From the NCBI RefSeq assembly GCF_001905125.1, contig NZ_LWLE01000001.1, positions 186,001 to 250,000 on the forward strand: 64,000 nt of DNA. Direction: 5' to 3'. The DNA is from Streptomyces sp. TSRI0281 (lineage in GTDB: Bacteria; Actinomycetota; Actinomycetes; Streptomycetales; Streptomycetaceae). The translations under genes were made by a program, and so were the position numbers. Of the stretch, positions 6,808 through 15,037 are shown one piece after another. Numbering within the stretch: position 1 is the stretch's first letter; every line of letters starts with the position of its first letter. The notes under the pieces were generated by a model. It made no database searches. It was not told where the DNA came from and saw nothing but the letters and a program-made list of their open reading frames with translations.

Positions 6808-9800
6808 CTATCGGCCCGGCGGAGGTGGCTCGTCCAGCAGGAGCCGCTCCAGCTCGGCCCGGCCCGGCAGCCCGGCGGGGTGAACGGTCTCCCCGCTGCG
6901 TACATAGAGGAACGTAGCGGTGACCGAGTCGAGCGGCAGGTCGTGCAGCTCGGCCCAGGCCAGCCGGTAGACGGCGAGCTGGAGGGGATCGGCCGAGCGG
7001 TGGCGGCCGGTCTTCCAGTCCACGATCTCGTACGTGTCACCCGTGCGGTACACCGCGTCGATCCGGCCCCGGATCACCCGGCCCGCCAGCGTGATCTGGA
7101 ACGGCGTCTCGACGCGGTACGGGGTGCGGCGGGCGTACTCCGTGCGCTCGAAAGCCTCTTTGAGCGCGGCGAGGTCGCGCTCGTCGGCGATCTCCGCGTC
7201 GCTCTCGTCGCCGCCGGGCAGTTCGTCGGGGCCGAGCATGGGCAGCGGCACCTCCTCGAACCGGGACTCCACCCAGGCGTGGAAGCGGGTGCCCCGGCGG
7301 GCGGCGGGCTGGGGCGGACGCGGCATGGGCCGGGCCAGCTCCCGGGCGAACGCGTCGGGGTCCTCGGCCAGACGCAGCAACTGGGTGGCGGAGAGCGAGG
7401 CGGGTACGAGGACGTCGCGCACGGTGGCGCGGGAGCGACGCAGCTCCCCGGCGAGGGCGTCCAGATCGCGGTCCCAGGAGGCGAGGGTGCGCGCTTCCTC
7501 CGGGGTGAGCGAGGGGGGACGGGCGAGGTCCTCGTGGCCTGTGTGGTCTGCGGAGCCCTCGTGGTCCGCGAGGACCCCGTGGTCCGCGAGGACCCCGTGG
7601 CCTGCGAGGTCCCCGCTGCCCCCACCGTCCCCTTCGCCCCAGCTGCCCCCGTCGTCCCCTCGGCGCGCTGCGGGTACGTGCGGGGCTTCCCCGGGGCGTT
7701 CGGTCGGCAGATCGTCCCAGTCCAGCTCCTCCCCCGCGAACAGGTCGTCGAACGGCTCGTCGAACGGGTCGCCGAGGGAGTCGCCGAAGGAGTCGCCGAA
7801 CGGCTCGTCGTGGGGGGGGCCGGGGCGGCCGTCGGCGTCCGCCGGGACGGGACCGGCGGCGGCCAGGGACTCCAGGTGGGCCAGCACCGTGTCCCGGGCG
7901 GCGCGGCGGCGGGCCAGCGCGGTGTCGTCCAGTGGGAGCGGCCAGGCCTGATCGGTGTCCCGCTCCGCCAGCGCCGGGTTCTCCTCGTCCTCGGCCGGTT
8001 CGTCGGCCCAGGACTCGATCTCGCCGTATCCGGCGGCGCAGTGCTCGTACAGCGCGTGGAGGAAGGCGGACGGACCGCGCGTCCTCTTCTGGGACGGTCC
8101 CCACCAGTGGCCGGAGCCGAGGAGCAGCGAGCGGGGGCGGGTGAAGGTGACATAGCCGAGGCGGAGCTCCTCGGTGTGCTGGTGCTCCTTCATCTCCTCC
8201 TTGAACGCCTTGAGCCCCTTGGCGTCGAAGGAGTCGATGACCGGGAGGGTGGCCGCGTCGCCGCGCAGGGTGTGCGGCAGGACCTTGGACTGCGAGGTCC
8301 AGGCGTCCCGTGACTGGGTGCTGGGGAACTGTCCGGTGACCAGTCCGGGCACGGCGACGACGTCCCACTCCAGGCCCTTGGACTTGTGCGCGGTGAGGAC
8401 CTTGACGGTGTTCTCGCCGCCGGGCAGGGCGTTGTCCAGGCCCTTCTCGTACTGCGCGGCGGTGCGCAGGAAGCCGAGGAAGGCCAGCAGGGTGGCCTCG
8501 CCGTCGAGGGCCGCGAAGCCCGCCGCCGTATCGAGGAAGTTGGCGAGGGTCTCACGGCGGCGTGCGGCGAGGGCGTGCGGGGAGGCGGAGAGCTCGACTT
8601 CGAGACCGGTGGTGGCGAGGACCCGGTGCAGCACGTCCATGAGGGGGTCGGCCAGCGAGCGTCGCAGATCCCGCAGTTCACCGGCGAGACGGGCGAAGCG
8701 GACCCGGGCCTCCGCGGAGAACGGCAGCCCGTCGTCCTGGGCGTCGCCCGCGACCAGGAAGGTGTCCAGGGCGTCGGCGAGGGAGATCACCTCGGCCGGG
8801 TCGATGCCTTCGACGGCTTCCGCGAGGCGGCGGTCGGGGTCGACGTCCTCGTCGTCCGCATGCGAGGCGTGGTGGACGAGGAGGCGGGCGCGGCGGCCGA
8901 GCAGAGCGAGGTCACGGGGGCCGATCCGCCAGCGCGGTCCGGTGAGCAGCCGGACCAGGGAGGCGTTGGCCCCCGGGTCCTGGAGGACTTCGCAGACGGC
9001 GACGAGGTCGGCGACCTCCGGCAGGTGCAGCAGTCCGGACAGGCCGACGACCTCGACCGGGATGTCGCGGGCGACGAGCGCCGCCTGGATCTGCGGGAAG
9101 TCCCCGGCGGTGCGGCACAGCACGGCGATCTCACCGGGCGGGGTGCCTGTCGTGACGAGGTGGGCGAGCGAGTCGGCGAGCCAGTCGATCTCTTCGGTGT
9201 GCGTACGGAGCAGGGCGCAGCGAACGGTCCCGTCGCGCTCGGCGCCGGGCGCGGGGCGCAGGGCCTCGACGCCTTCGTGCATGGCGCGCAGCGGGTCGGC
9301 GAGGCCGTTGGCGAGGTGCAGGAGGCGGCCGCCGCTGCGCCGGTTCTCGCTGAGGCTGTAGCGGGTGGCGGGGGTGCCGTCGGGGTGCGGGAAGTGGAGC
9401 GGGAAGTCGTCGAGGTTGGCGACGGAGGCGCCGCGCCATCCGTAGATCGCCTGGCAGGGGTCGCCCACGGCGGTCACCGCGTGGCCGGTCGCCCCCTCGG
9501 GGCCGTTGCCGAAGAGGGCGGAGAGCAGCAGGCGCTGGGCGACGGAGGTGTCCTGGTACTCGTCGAGCAGGACGACCCGGAACTCCTCGCGGAGGATGGT
9601 GCCGGTCTCGGGCCTGGTGAGGGCCAGCTCGGCGGAGAGGGCGATCTGGTCGCCGAAGTCGAGGAGGTCCCGGCCGCGCTTGGCGGCGCGGTACCGCTCG
9701 GTCAGACCGAGGAGTTCGCGTCGGGCCCCGGCGGTCTCGGGGATCTTGCGCAGCTCCGCGTTGGTGAGCCTGGCCGTCTCCAGCGCATGGAGCAGGTCGG

Positions 9801-10374
9801 TGTCGTGGCGCGCGAGCTGTTCGGGGCGTACGAGGTGTTCGGCGAGCTCGGCGTCGAGCGCCAGCAGATCGCTGACCAGCGTGGGGAACGACCTGGTCAG
9901 GGCCGGATAGGGGCCGGGCGCCTCGCGCAGCACGCGGGCGGCGAGCTGGTAGCGGGTGGCGTCGGCGAGGAGCCGGGTGGTGGGTTCGAGCCCTATGCGC
10001 AGGCCGTGATCGGTGAGGAGCCGGCCGGCGAAGGCGTGATACGTGGAGATGCTGGGCTCGCCCGGCGGGTTGTCCGGGTCGATGGTGTCCGGGTCGGTGA
10101 CCCCGGCGGCGACCAGCGCCCTGCGGACCCGCTCGGCCAGTTCCCCCGCCGCCTTGTTGGTGAAGGTCAGGCCGAGGACCTGCTCGGGGGCGACCTGCCC
10201 GGTCCCGACCAGCCAGACCACGCGGGCGGCCATCACCGTGGTCTTCCCCGACCCGGCTCCGGCCACGATCACCTGCGGGGCGGGCGGCGCGGTGATGCAG
10301 GCCGTCTGCTCCGGGGTGAAGGGGATCCCGAGGAGCTCCTTGAGCTGCTCGGGATCGGTGAGACGTGAGGACAC
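6808..10374 (-). CDS. adnB: AdnB-like UvrD-family helicase fused to RecB-type nuclease
   Basis: This 1188-aa protein pairs an SF1A motor with a C-terminal RecB-family nuclease. Motor motifs include GAGSGKTT (about residue 37), LTFTNKAAGEL, LLDEYQD, VGDPCQAIYGW, SENRRSGG, HKSKGLEWDVV and YVTFTR. The nuclease core is RIDAVY...YEIVDWKTG followed by QLAVYRLAWAE, so its catalytic Asp, Asp and Lys are present. A long acidic, Gly-rich linker separates motor from nuclease. The order adnA then adnB, and the nudC neighbourhood, match the mycobacterial AdnAB double-strand-break resection machine. The start is GTG 10374, 56 bp after the adnA stop. No strong ribosome binding site is seen, which suggests coupling to adnA. 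Confidence 0.88.
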   Translation of the reverse strand: MSSRLTDPEQLKELLGIPFTPEQTACITAPPAPQVIVAGAGSGKTTVMAARVVWLVGTGQVAPEQVLGLTFTNKAAGELAERVRRALVAAGVTDPDTIDPDNPPGEPSISTYHAFAGRLLTDHGLRIGLEPTTRLLADATRYQLAARVLREAPGPYPALTRSFPTLVSDLLALDAELAEHLVRPEQLARHDTDLLHALETARLTNAELRKIPETAGARRELLGLTERYRAAKRGRDLLDFGDQIALSAELALTRPETGTILREEFRVVLLDEYQDTSVAQRLLLSALFGNGPEGATGHAVTAVGDPCQAIYGWRGASVANLDDFPLHFPHPDGTPATRYSLSENRRSGGRLLHLANGLADPLRAMHEGVEALRPAPGAERDGTVRCALLRTHTEEIDWLADSLAHLVTTGTPPGEIAVLCRTAGDFPQIQAALVARDIPVEVVGLSGLLHLPEVADLVAVCEVLQDPGANASLVRLLTGPRWRIGPRDLALLGRRARLLVHHASHADDEDVDPDRRLAEAVEGIDPAEVISLADALDTFLVAGDAQDDGLPFSAEARVRFARLAGELRDLRRSLADPLMDVLHRVLATTGLEVELSASPHALAARRRETLANFLDTAAGFAALDGEATLLAFLGFLRTAAQYEKGLDNALPGGENTVKVLTAHKSKGLEWDVVAVPGLVTGQFPSTQSRDAWTSQSKVLPHTLRGDAATLPVIDSFDAKGLKAFKEEMKEHQHTEELRLGYVTFTRPRSLLLGSGHWWGPSQKRTRGPSAFLHALYEHCAAGYGEIESWADEPAEDEENPALAERDTDQAWPLPLDDTALARRRAARDTVLAHLESLAAAGPVPADADGRPGPPHDEPFGDSFGDSLGDPFDEPFDDLFAGEELDWDDLPTERPGEAPHVPAARRGDDGGSWGEGDGGGSGDLAGHGVLADHGVLADHEGSADHTGHEDLARPPSLTPEEARTLASWDRDLDALAGELRRSRATVRDVLVPASLSATQLLRLAEDPDAFARELARPMPRPPQPAARRGTRFHAWVESRFEEVPLPMLGPDELPGGDESDAEIADERDLAALKEAFERTEYARRTPYRVETPFQITLAGRVIRGRIDAVYRTGDTYEIVDWKTGRHRSADPLQLAVYRLAWAELHDLPLDSVTATFLYVRSGETVHPAGLPGRAELERLLLDEPPPPGR

Positions 10375-10430
10375 CCAAGAACCGTAACCGGACGCACCGA
10401 CAACCTGCCGCGTCCCGTGGCGCTCGTCGG

Positions 10431-13400
10431 CTACTCCACGACCTGGCGGCCCTCCGGCTGCGCGCTGCACGAGGCCCGGAAGGTGCAGTGGGTGCAGTGC
10501 TGACCGGTCGTGGGCGTGAACCGTTCGTCCAGGACCCGCCCCGCGGCCGTCGCCAGCAGGTCGGAGACCCACGCGCCGGACAGCGGTTCCTGGGCCTGGA
10601 CCTTGGGATGGGCGTCGCCGCCCTCCTTCTTCGGGGCGGGCTGCCGCAACTGGACCAGTTCGGCGCCGCCGGAGTCCGGCCGCTGCCCGTCGAACACCTC
10701 GTCGAGGGCGCCTTCGCGGACGGCCAGCTGGTACACGGCGAGCTGGGGGTGGGCGGCCACCTCGTCCTTCGTGGGCGACTGTTTGCCGGTCTTGAAGTCG
10801 ACGACGTACGCCCGGCCCTCGGCGTCCTGCTCGACCCGGTCCATCGACCCGCGGATGCGGACCGCGTACTCGCCCGCTTCGAGCGTCACGTCGAAGTCGT
10901 GCTCGCTGGCGGCGGGCGTGCGGCCGGCCCGGTCCATGACGTGCCAGCGCAGGAAGCGTTCGAGGGCGGCGCGGGCGTGGTCCTTCTCCTGCTCGGACTT
11001 CCAGGGCGCGTCGAAGACCAGGCCGTTCCAGACGGAGTCGAGGCGCTCCATGAGGACGGCCAGGTCGGCGGGGGTGCGGCCGGAGGCCACTTCGTCGGCC
11101 AGTACGTGGACGACGTTGCCGAATCCCTGCGCGGCCGTCGCCGGGGCGTCGGCCTTCACCTCGCGGCCCAGGAACCACTGGAGGGCGCAGGTGTTGGCGA
11201 GCTGGTCGAGCGCGCTGCCGGAGAGCGCGACGGGCTGGTCCCGGTCGCGCAGCGGCACGGCGGAGCGGGTCGGCTCGTACAGGCCCCACCAGCGGTACGG
11301 ATGAGCCGCGGGGACGAGCGGCTGGCCCTCGTCGTCGGTGAGCGCGGCGAGCCGGGCGAGCCGCTGGGCGGCGGCGTCGCGCAGGACGTTGGAGGCGGCG
11401 GGGTCGACCGTCGTGGCGCGGAGTTCGGCGACGAGCGCGGCGACGGCGAGGGGGCGGCGGGGCCGGCCGGTGATGTCGCGGGGCTCGACGCCCAGTTCGG
11501 TGAGGAAGCGGGACGGCTGGTCGCCGTCGTCGGCGGGGGCCTTGACCGCGGTGACGACGAGGCGTTCGCGGGCGCGCGTCGCGGCGACGTAGAACAGGCG
11601 GCGCTCCTCGGCGAGGAGGGCGCCGGGGGTGAGGGGTTCGGCGAGGCCGTCGCGGCCGATCCGGTCCGCCTCCAGGAGGGAGCCGCGGCGGCGCAGGTCG
11701 GGCCAGAGCCCCTCCTGCACCCCGGCGACGACGACCAGGCGCCACTCCAGGCCCTTGGAGCGGTGGGCGGTCATCAGGCGTACGGCCTCGGGGCGCACGG
11801 TCCGCCCGGAGAGGGTGTCCGCGGCGATGTCCTGCGCGTCGACCTCCTCCAGGAAGTTGAGCGCCCCGCGTCCGCCGGTGCGCTCCTCGGCGCGCGCGGC
11901 GGTCTCGAAGAGGCCGCAGACGGCGTCGAGGTCACGGTCGGCGTTACGGCCTCCGGCGCCGCCGCGCAGCGCGGCCCGCTCCAGCCTGGTCGGCCACGGG
12001 GTGCCGTTCCACAGGGTCCACAGGGCCTCCTCCGCGGTGCCGCCGCCTTCGAGGAGTTCCCTGGCCTTGCGCAGGAGGATCCCGAGGCGCTGGGCTCCGC
12101 GGGCGTACGCCGGATCGTGCGTCACGAGGCGCTCGGGTTCGGCGAGTGCGCGGGCCAGCAGCTCGCCGGAGGGCGCGGGAACGCGGTTCCCGGCGGCCCG
12201 CTCCTCGTCGCGCAGGGCCCGGCCGAGACGGCGCAGATCGGCGGCGTCCATGGAGCCGAGGGGGGAGGTGAGGAGGGCGAGGGCGGTCTCGGTGTCCAGC
12301 CAGGACGCCGGCCCGGGGACGGTGCCGGGCGCTGTGGCGGGTGCTGTGACGGGTGCTGTAACGGGCTCGGCGTCGGCCTCGTCGTCAACCTCCGCGTCGA
12401 CCTCCGCGTGGGGGCCGGGCTCGGCGTCGCCGTCTTCTTCGGCATCGGCGGCTTCGGCTTCGGCTTCGGCATCCGCGACAGCCTCGGCATCCGCGACAGC
12501 TTCGGCATCGTCGGGCGCCGCGGCTGCGGTGGCTTCCTCCGACTCGTTCTCCGTACGCGGCTCCGGGGCCGGGCGCTGGAGGGCGGCCGTGGCCACCGTG
12601 CGCAGCGCGGTCAGGAGCGGGGCGATGGCCGGTTCGTGGCGCAGCGCGAGATCGTCGCCGTCCACCTCCAGGGGCACTCCGGCCGAGGTGAGAGCGCGGC
12701 GGACCGCGGGGATCGAGCGGCCGCCGGCCCGTACCAGCACGGCCATCTCATGCCACGGAACCCCGTCCTCCAGGTGTGCGCGACGCAGCAGGTCCGCGAT
12801 GTTGTCGAGCTCCGTGGACGCGGTCGGATAGGTGTACGTCTCGACGCGGCCGCCCTCGCGGACGGCGGTGAGCTCGCGGTGGGCGCGCACCTTGGCCGCC
12901 GGGAGGCGGGTCAGCGGCATCCGGCGGGTGAGCAGCCGGGTCGCGGCGAGCAGCCCGGCACCCGAGCGGCGCGACGTGGTGAGGACACCGACGGGAGCGG
13001 CCTCCCCGTCCGCGCGCCGGAAGGTGTCCGGGAAGTCGAGGATGCCGTTCACGTCGGCGCCCCGGAAGGTGTAGATCGACTGGTCCGGGTCGCCGAAGGC
13101 GACCAGCGTCCGGCCGCCGCCCATGCCGGGACCGCGCCCGCGGTTCCCGGCCAGCGCGTGCAGCAGCCGTACCTGCGCCGGGTCCGTGTCCTGGTACTCG
13201 TCGACGAACACCGCGTCGTACCGCCCGGCCAGCAGCTCGGACACCTCGGGGCGCTCGGCGAGCAGCACGGCGCGGTGCACCAGCTCCGCGTAGTCCAGAA
13301 CCCCTTGCGCGTCGAGCACGTCCAGGTACTCCGCGAGGAACTGGGCCGCCGCGCTCCAGTCCGGGCGGCCCGTACGGCGGGCGAAGGCGGCCAGCGCGTC

Positions 13401-14000
13401 CGGGCCGAGGCCCAGCTCGCGGCTGCGCGCCAGCACCGCACGTACCTCGTCGGCGAACCCGCGCGTGGTCAGGCAGGCCCGCAGTTCGTCCGGCCAGCGG
13501 ACGTGGGCGAGGCCGGCCTTCTCCAGGTCGAGCTGCCCGGCCAGCAGCTCGCGGACGGTGACGTCCTGTTCCGGGCCGGACAACAGACGCAGCGGATCGG
13601 CGAACAGATCGGCGTCCTGATGGGCGCGGACCAGGGCGTAGCAGTAGGAGTGGAACGTGGTGGCCTGCGGGCCCCGGGCGGCGCCGAGCCGGGCCGCCAT
13701 CCGGTCGCGCAGCTCGACCGCGGCCTTGCGGCTGAAGGTGAGGACCAGGATGCGGGCCGGGTCGGCGCCTGCGGTCACCCGGGCCGCGACGGCCTCGACG
13801 AGCGTGGTGGTCTTGCCCGTACCGGGTCCGGCGAGGACGAGCAGCGGACCGCCCCGGTGATCAACCACCGCGCGTTGACTCGCGTCCAGGAGGGGGGGAA
13901 CCACGGAACCCGGCGGGGTACGCACCAGTCGGTACGCGCCCGGGGTCCGCTGCCGTGTCTCACGGTGCGGACTGTGCCGGGTGAAAGAGGAGGAGCTCAC
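10431..14000 (-). CDS. adnA: AdnA-like helicase-nuclease with Fe-S cluster
   Basis: This 1189-aa partner of the downstream AdnB-like protein is predicted to form a heterodimer that unwinds and resects broken DNA ends. The motor shows GPGTGKTTT (about residue 60), LTFSRKAA, FVDEYQDTDPAQ, FGDPDQSIYTFRG, HRSKGLEW and FYVAATRARE. The nuclease core is RGSMDRVE...AYVVDFKTGK with QLAVYQLA. Cysteines at LANTCALQW and in HCTHCTFRASC fit the four-Cys iron-sulfur clamp of AddB/AdnA-type nucleases. An unusual Ala/Glu/Asp-rich insert of roughly 80 residues (DNA about 12290-12540) interrupts the motor. GTG 14000 is the probable start. Confidence 0.88.
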   Translation of the reverse strand: MSSSSFTRHSPHRETRQRTPGAYRLVRTPPGSVVPPLLDASQRAVVDHRGGPLLVLAGPGTGKTTTLVEAVAARVTAGADPARILVLTFSRKAAVELRDRMAARLGAARGPQATTFHSYCYALVRAHQDADLFADPLRLLSGPEQDVTVRELLAGQLDLEKAGLAHVRWPDELRACLTTRGFADEVRAVLARSRELGLGPDALAAFARRTGRPDWSAAAQFLAEYLDVLDAQGVLDYAELVHRAVLLAERPEVSELLAGRYDAVFVDEYQDTDPAQVRLLHALAGNRGRGPGMGGGRTLVAFGDPDQSIYTFRGADVNGILDFPDTFRRADGEAAPVGVLTTSRRSGAGLLAATRLLTRRMPLTRLPAAKVRAHRELTAVREGGRVETYTYPTASTELDNIADLLRRAHLEDGVPWHEMAVLVRAGGRSIPAVRRALTSAGVPLEVDGDDLALRHEPAIAPLLTALRTVATAALQRPAPEPRTENESEEATAAAAPDDAEAVADAEAVADAEAEAEAADAEEDGDAEPGPHAEVDAEVDDEADAEPVTAPVTAPATAPGTVPGPASWLDTETALALLTSPLGSMDAADLRRLGRALRDEERAAGNRVPAPSGELLARALAEPERLVTHDPAYARGAQRLGILLRKARELLEGGGTAEEALWTLWNGTPWPTRLERAALRGGAGGRNADRDLDAVCGLFETAARAEERTGGRGALNFLEEVDAQDIAADTLSGRTVRPEAVRLMTAHRSKGLEWRLVVVAGVQEGLWPDLRRRGSLLEADRIGRDGLAEPLTPGALLAEERRLFYVAATRARERLVVTAVKAPADDGDQPSRFLTELGVEPRDITGRPRRPLAVAALVAELRATTVDPAASNVLRDAAAQRLARLAALTDDEGQPLVPAAHPYRWWGLYEPTRSAVPLRDRDQPVALSGSALDQLANTCALQWFLGREVKADAPATAAQGFGNVVHVLADEVASGRTPADLAVLMERLDSVWNGLVFDAPWKSEQEKDHARAALERFLRWHVMDRAGRTPAASEHDFDVTLEAGEYAVRIRGSMDRVEQDAEGRAYVVDFKTGKQSPTKDEVAAHPQLAVYQLAVREGALDEVFDGQRPDSGGAELVQLRQPAPKKEGGDAHPKVQAQEPLSGAWVSDLLATAAGRVLDERFTPTTGQHCTHCTFRASCSAQPEGRQVVE

Positions 14001-14125
14001 GTGGGTCGCCGGTCCTGGTGGGTGTACTGGTGAGGAGAGGGGCGGAGCGTGCCGCGCGTTGACGACGCTACGCCAGCGGTGGCGCGGGAGGCAGCGAGTC
14101 CGTTGCGTCCCTCGTCACGTATCCG

Positions 14126-14233
14126 GTCTGCCGGGGTCGTACGGTCGGCCGGAACGATCAGGTCTGCCGGGACGGTCGGGTTCGGCGGAACGATCGGGTC
14201 CGACGGCCGGAGGGGGTCGTGCGGACCGGTCGG
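14126..14233. repeat. 18-bp tandem repeat upstream of adnA
   Basis: Six consecutive 18-bp units begin at 14126, 14144, 14162, 14180, 14198 and 14216. Each starts with GT(C/T) and most share the pattern gtcngccggaacgatcgg. The array sits in the 348-bp gap between the adnA start (14000) and the alkyltransferase-like gene stop (14349), so it would be transcribed in the adnA leader if the genes form an operon. No gene is recognised in the gap. It is decayed but clearly periodic. Confidence 0.8.
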
Positions 14234-14348
14234 GGGCGACAGGCCGGTCCGGGGCGCCTCGGGCGGTCGACCGGACCGGTCCGGGACCCCGACGCGTTTC
14301 CCGTACGCGCCCGGCGGCGCCTCTGGGAGGGCCGGATGGCCGAAGCTG

Positions 14349-14816
14349 TCAGATGTGAGCTTCCTTGCCCCCGTCCGGACCACGGGTCCCGCCGCCCCCA
14401 CCGATGGCACCGGTCCCGCCCGCCCCGCCGGTCACCCCGTCCCACCGCGCCTGTCCCATGTCGAGGCGCGGCACATGTCCGGCGGCGGCGCGGGACGCCT
14501 CGCGCAGCGGGGTGCCTTCCTCGCGGTAATGGTCCAGCGCCCGCAGTTCATGGCCGGGGAGCAACGCCCCGTCGGCCCGCACCACGCGCCACCACGGCAC
14601 CGCGGAGCCGTACAGCGCCATGACCCTGCCGACCTGCCGGGGGCCGCCGTCGCCCAGCCATTCGGCGACATCGCCGTATGTCATGACGCGACCGGGCGGG
14701 ATCAGGTCGGCGACATCCAGGACCCGCTCCGCGTACTCCGGCAGCTCGGCGCCGGGCGGTGCCGATTCGCCACCGCCCCCGCTCGCCCGGTCCTGGGTCT
14801 CCCGGTCTTCGCTCAT
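14349..14816 (-). CDS. Alkyltransferase-like protein (MGMT family, ATL)
   Basis: This 155-aa protein carries the O6-alkylguanine-DNA alkyltransferase DNA-binding fold: IPPGRVMTYGDVAEWLG, then PRQVGRVMALYGS and VPWWRVVRADG. The catalytic Cys of true transferases (PCHRV) is replaced by Trp (PWWRV). It should therefore bind alkylated guanine and flag it for nucleotide excision repair without transferring the alkyl group. The second position is also Trp rather than the usual His. The C-terminal tail is Gly-rich and probably disordered. ATG 14816 is chosen over the in-frame ATG 14825. It lies upstream of adnA on the same strand, as in mycobacteria. Confidence 0.88.
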   Translation of the reverse strand: MSEDRETQDRASGGGGESAPPGAELPEYAERVLDVADLIPPGRVMTYGDVAEWLGDGGPRQVGRVMALYGSAVPWWRVVRADGALLPGHELRALDHYREEGTPLREASRAAAGHVPRLDMGQARWDGVTGGAGGTGAIGGGGGTRGPDGGKEAHI

Positions 14817-15037
14817 CCGGTCCATCCTGCCGTACGCCACCGACAGTTCCGCCGAATCCGTGTCCGGCCGCGCACAGAGCGTGCGTGTGGGCACAAAGGA
14901 GCGTATCTTGCGCATCTCGCACCTGTGCGACGCACCCTGATGCCCCCCTCTGTCTGCGGCCCGTGCCACCATCATGCGGGCGGTGACCGGTGATACGAGA
15001 CCATGAAGACGATTCAGAGGCGACGAAGGAGCAGGGC

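Noticed and set aside
10365..14033. Very long plus-strand ORF (1222 codons) opposite the AdnA-like gene
   Set aside because: It is the GC-rich antisense shadow of adnA: Gly/Ala/Arg-rich translation, no domain, and no promoter or ribosome binding site. Minus-strand motifs are unambiguous.
14879..14940. Short plus-strand ORF ending SHLCDAP upstream of the flippase gene
   Set aside because: Its AAGGAG would start it at TTG within the frame and the product is only about 10-20 residues with no further support. It was left out as likely chance.
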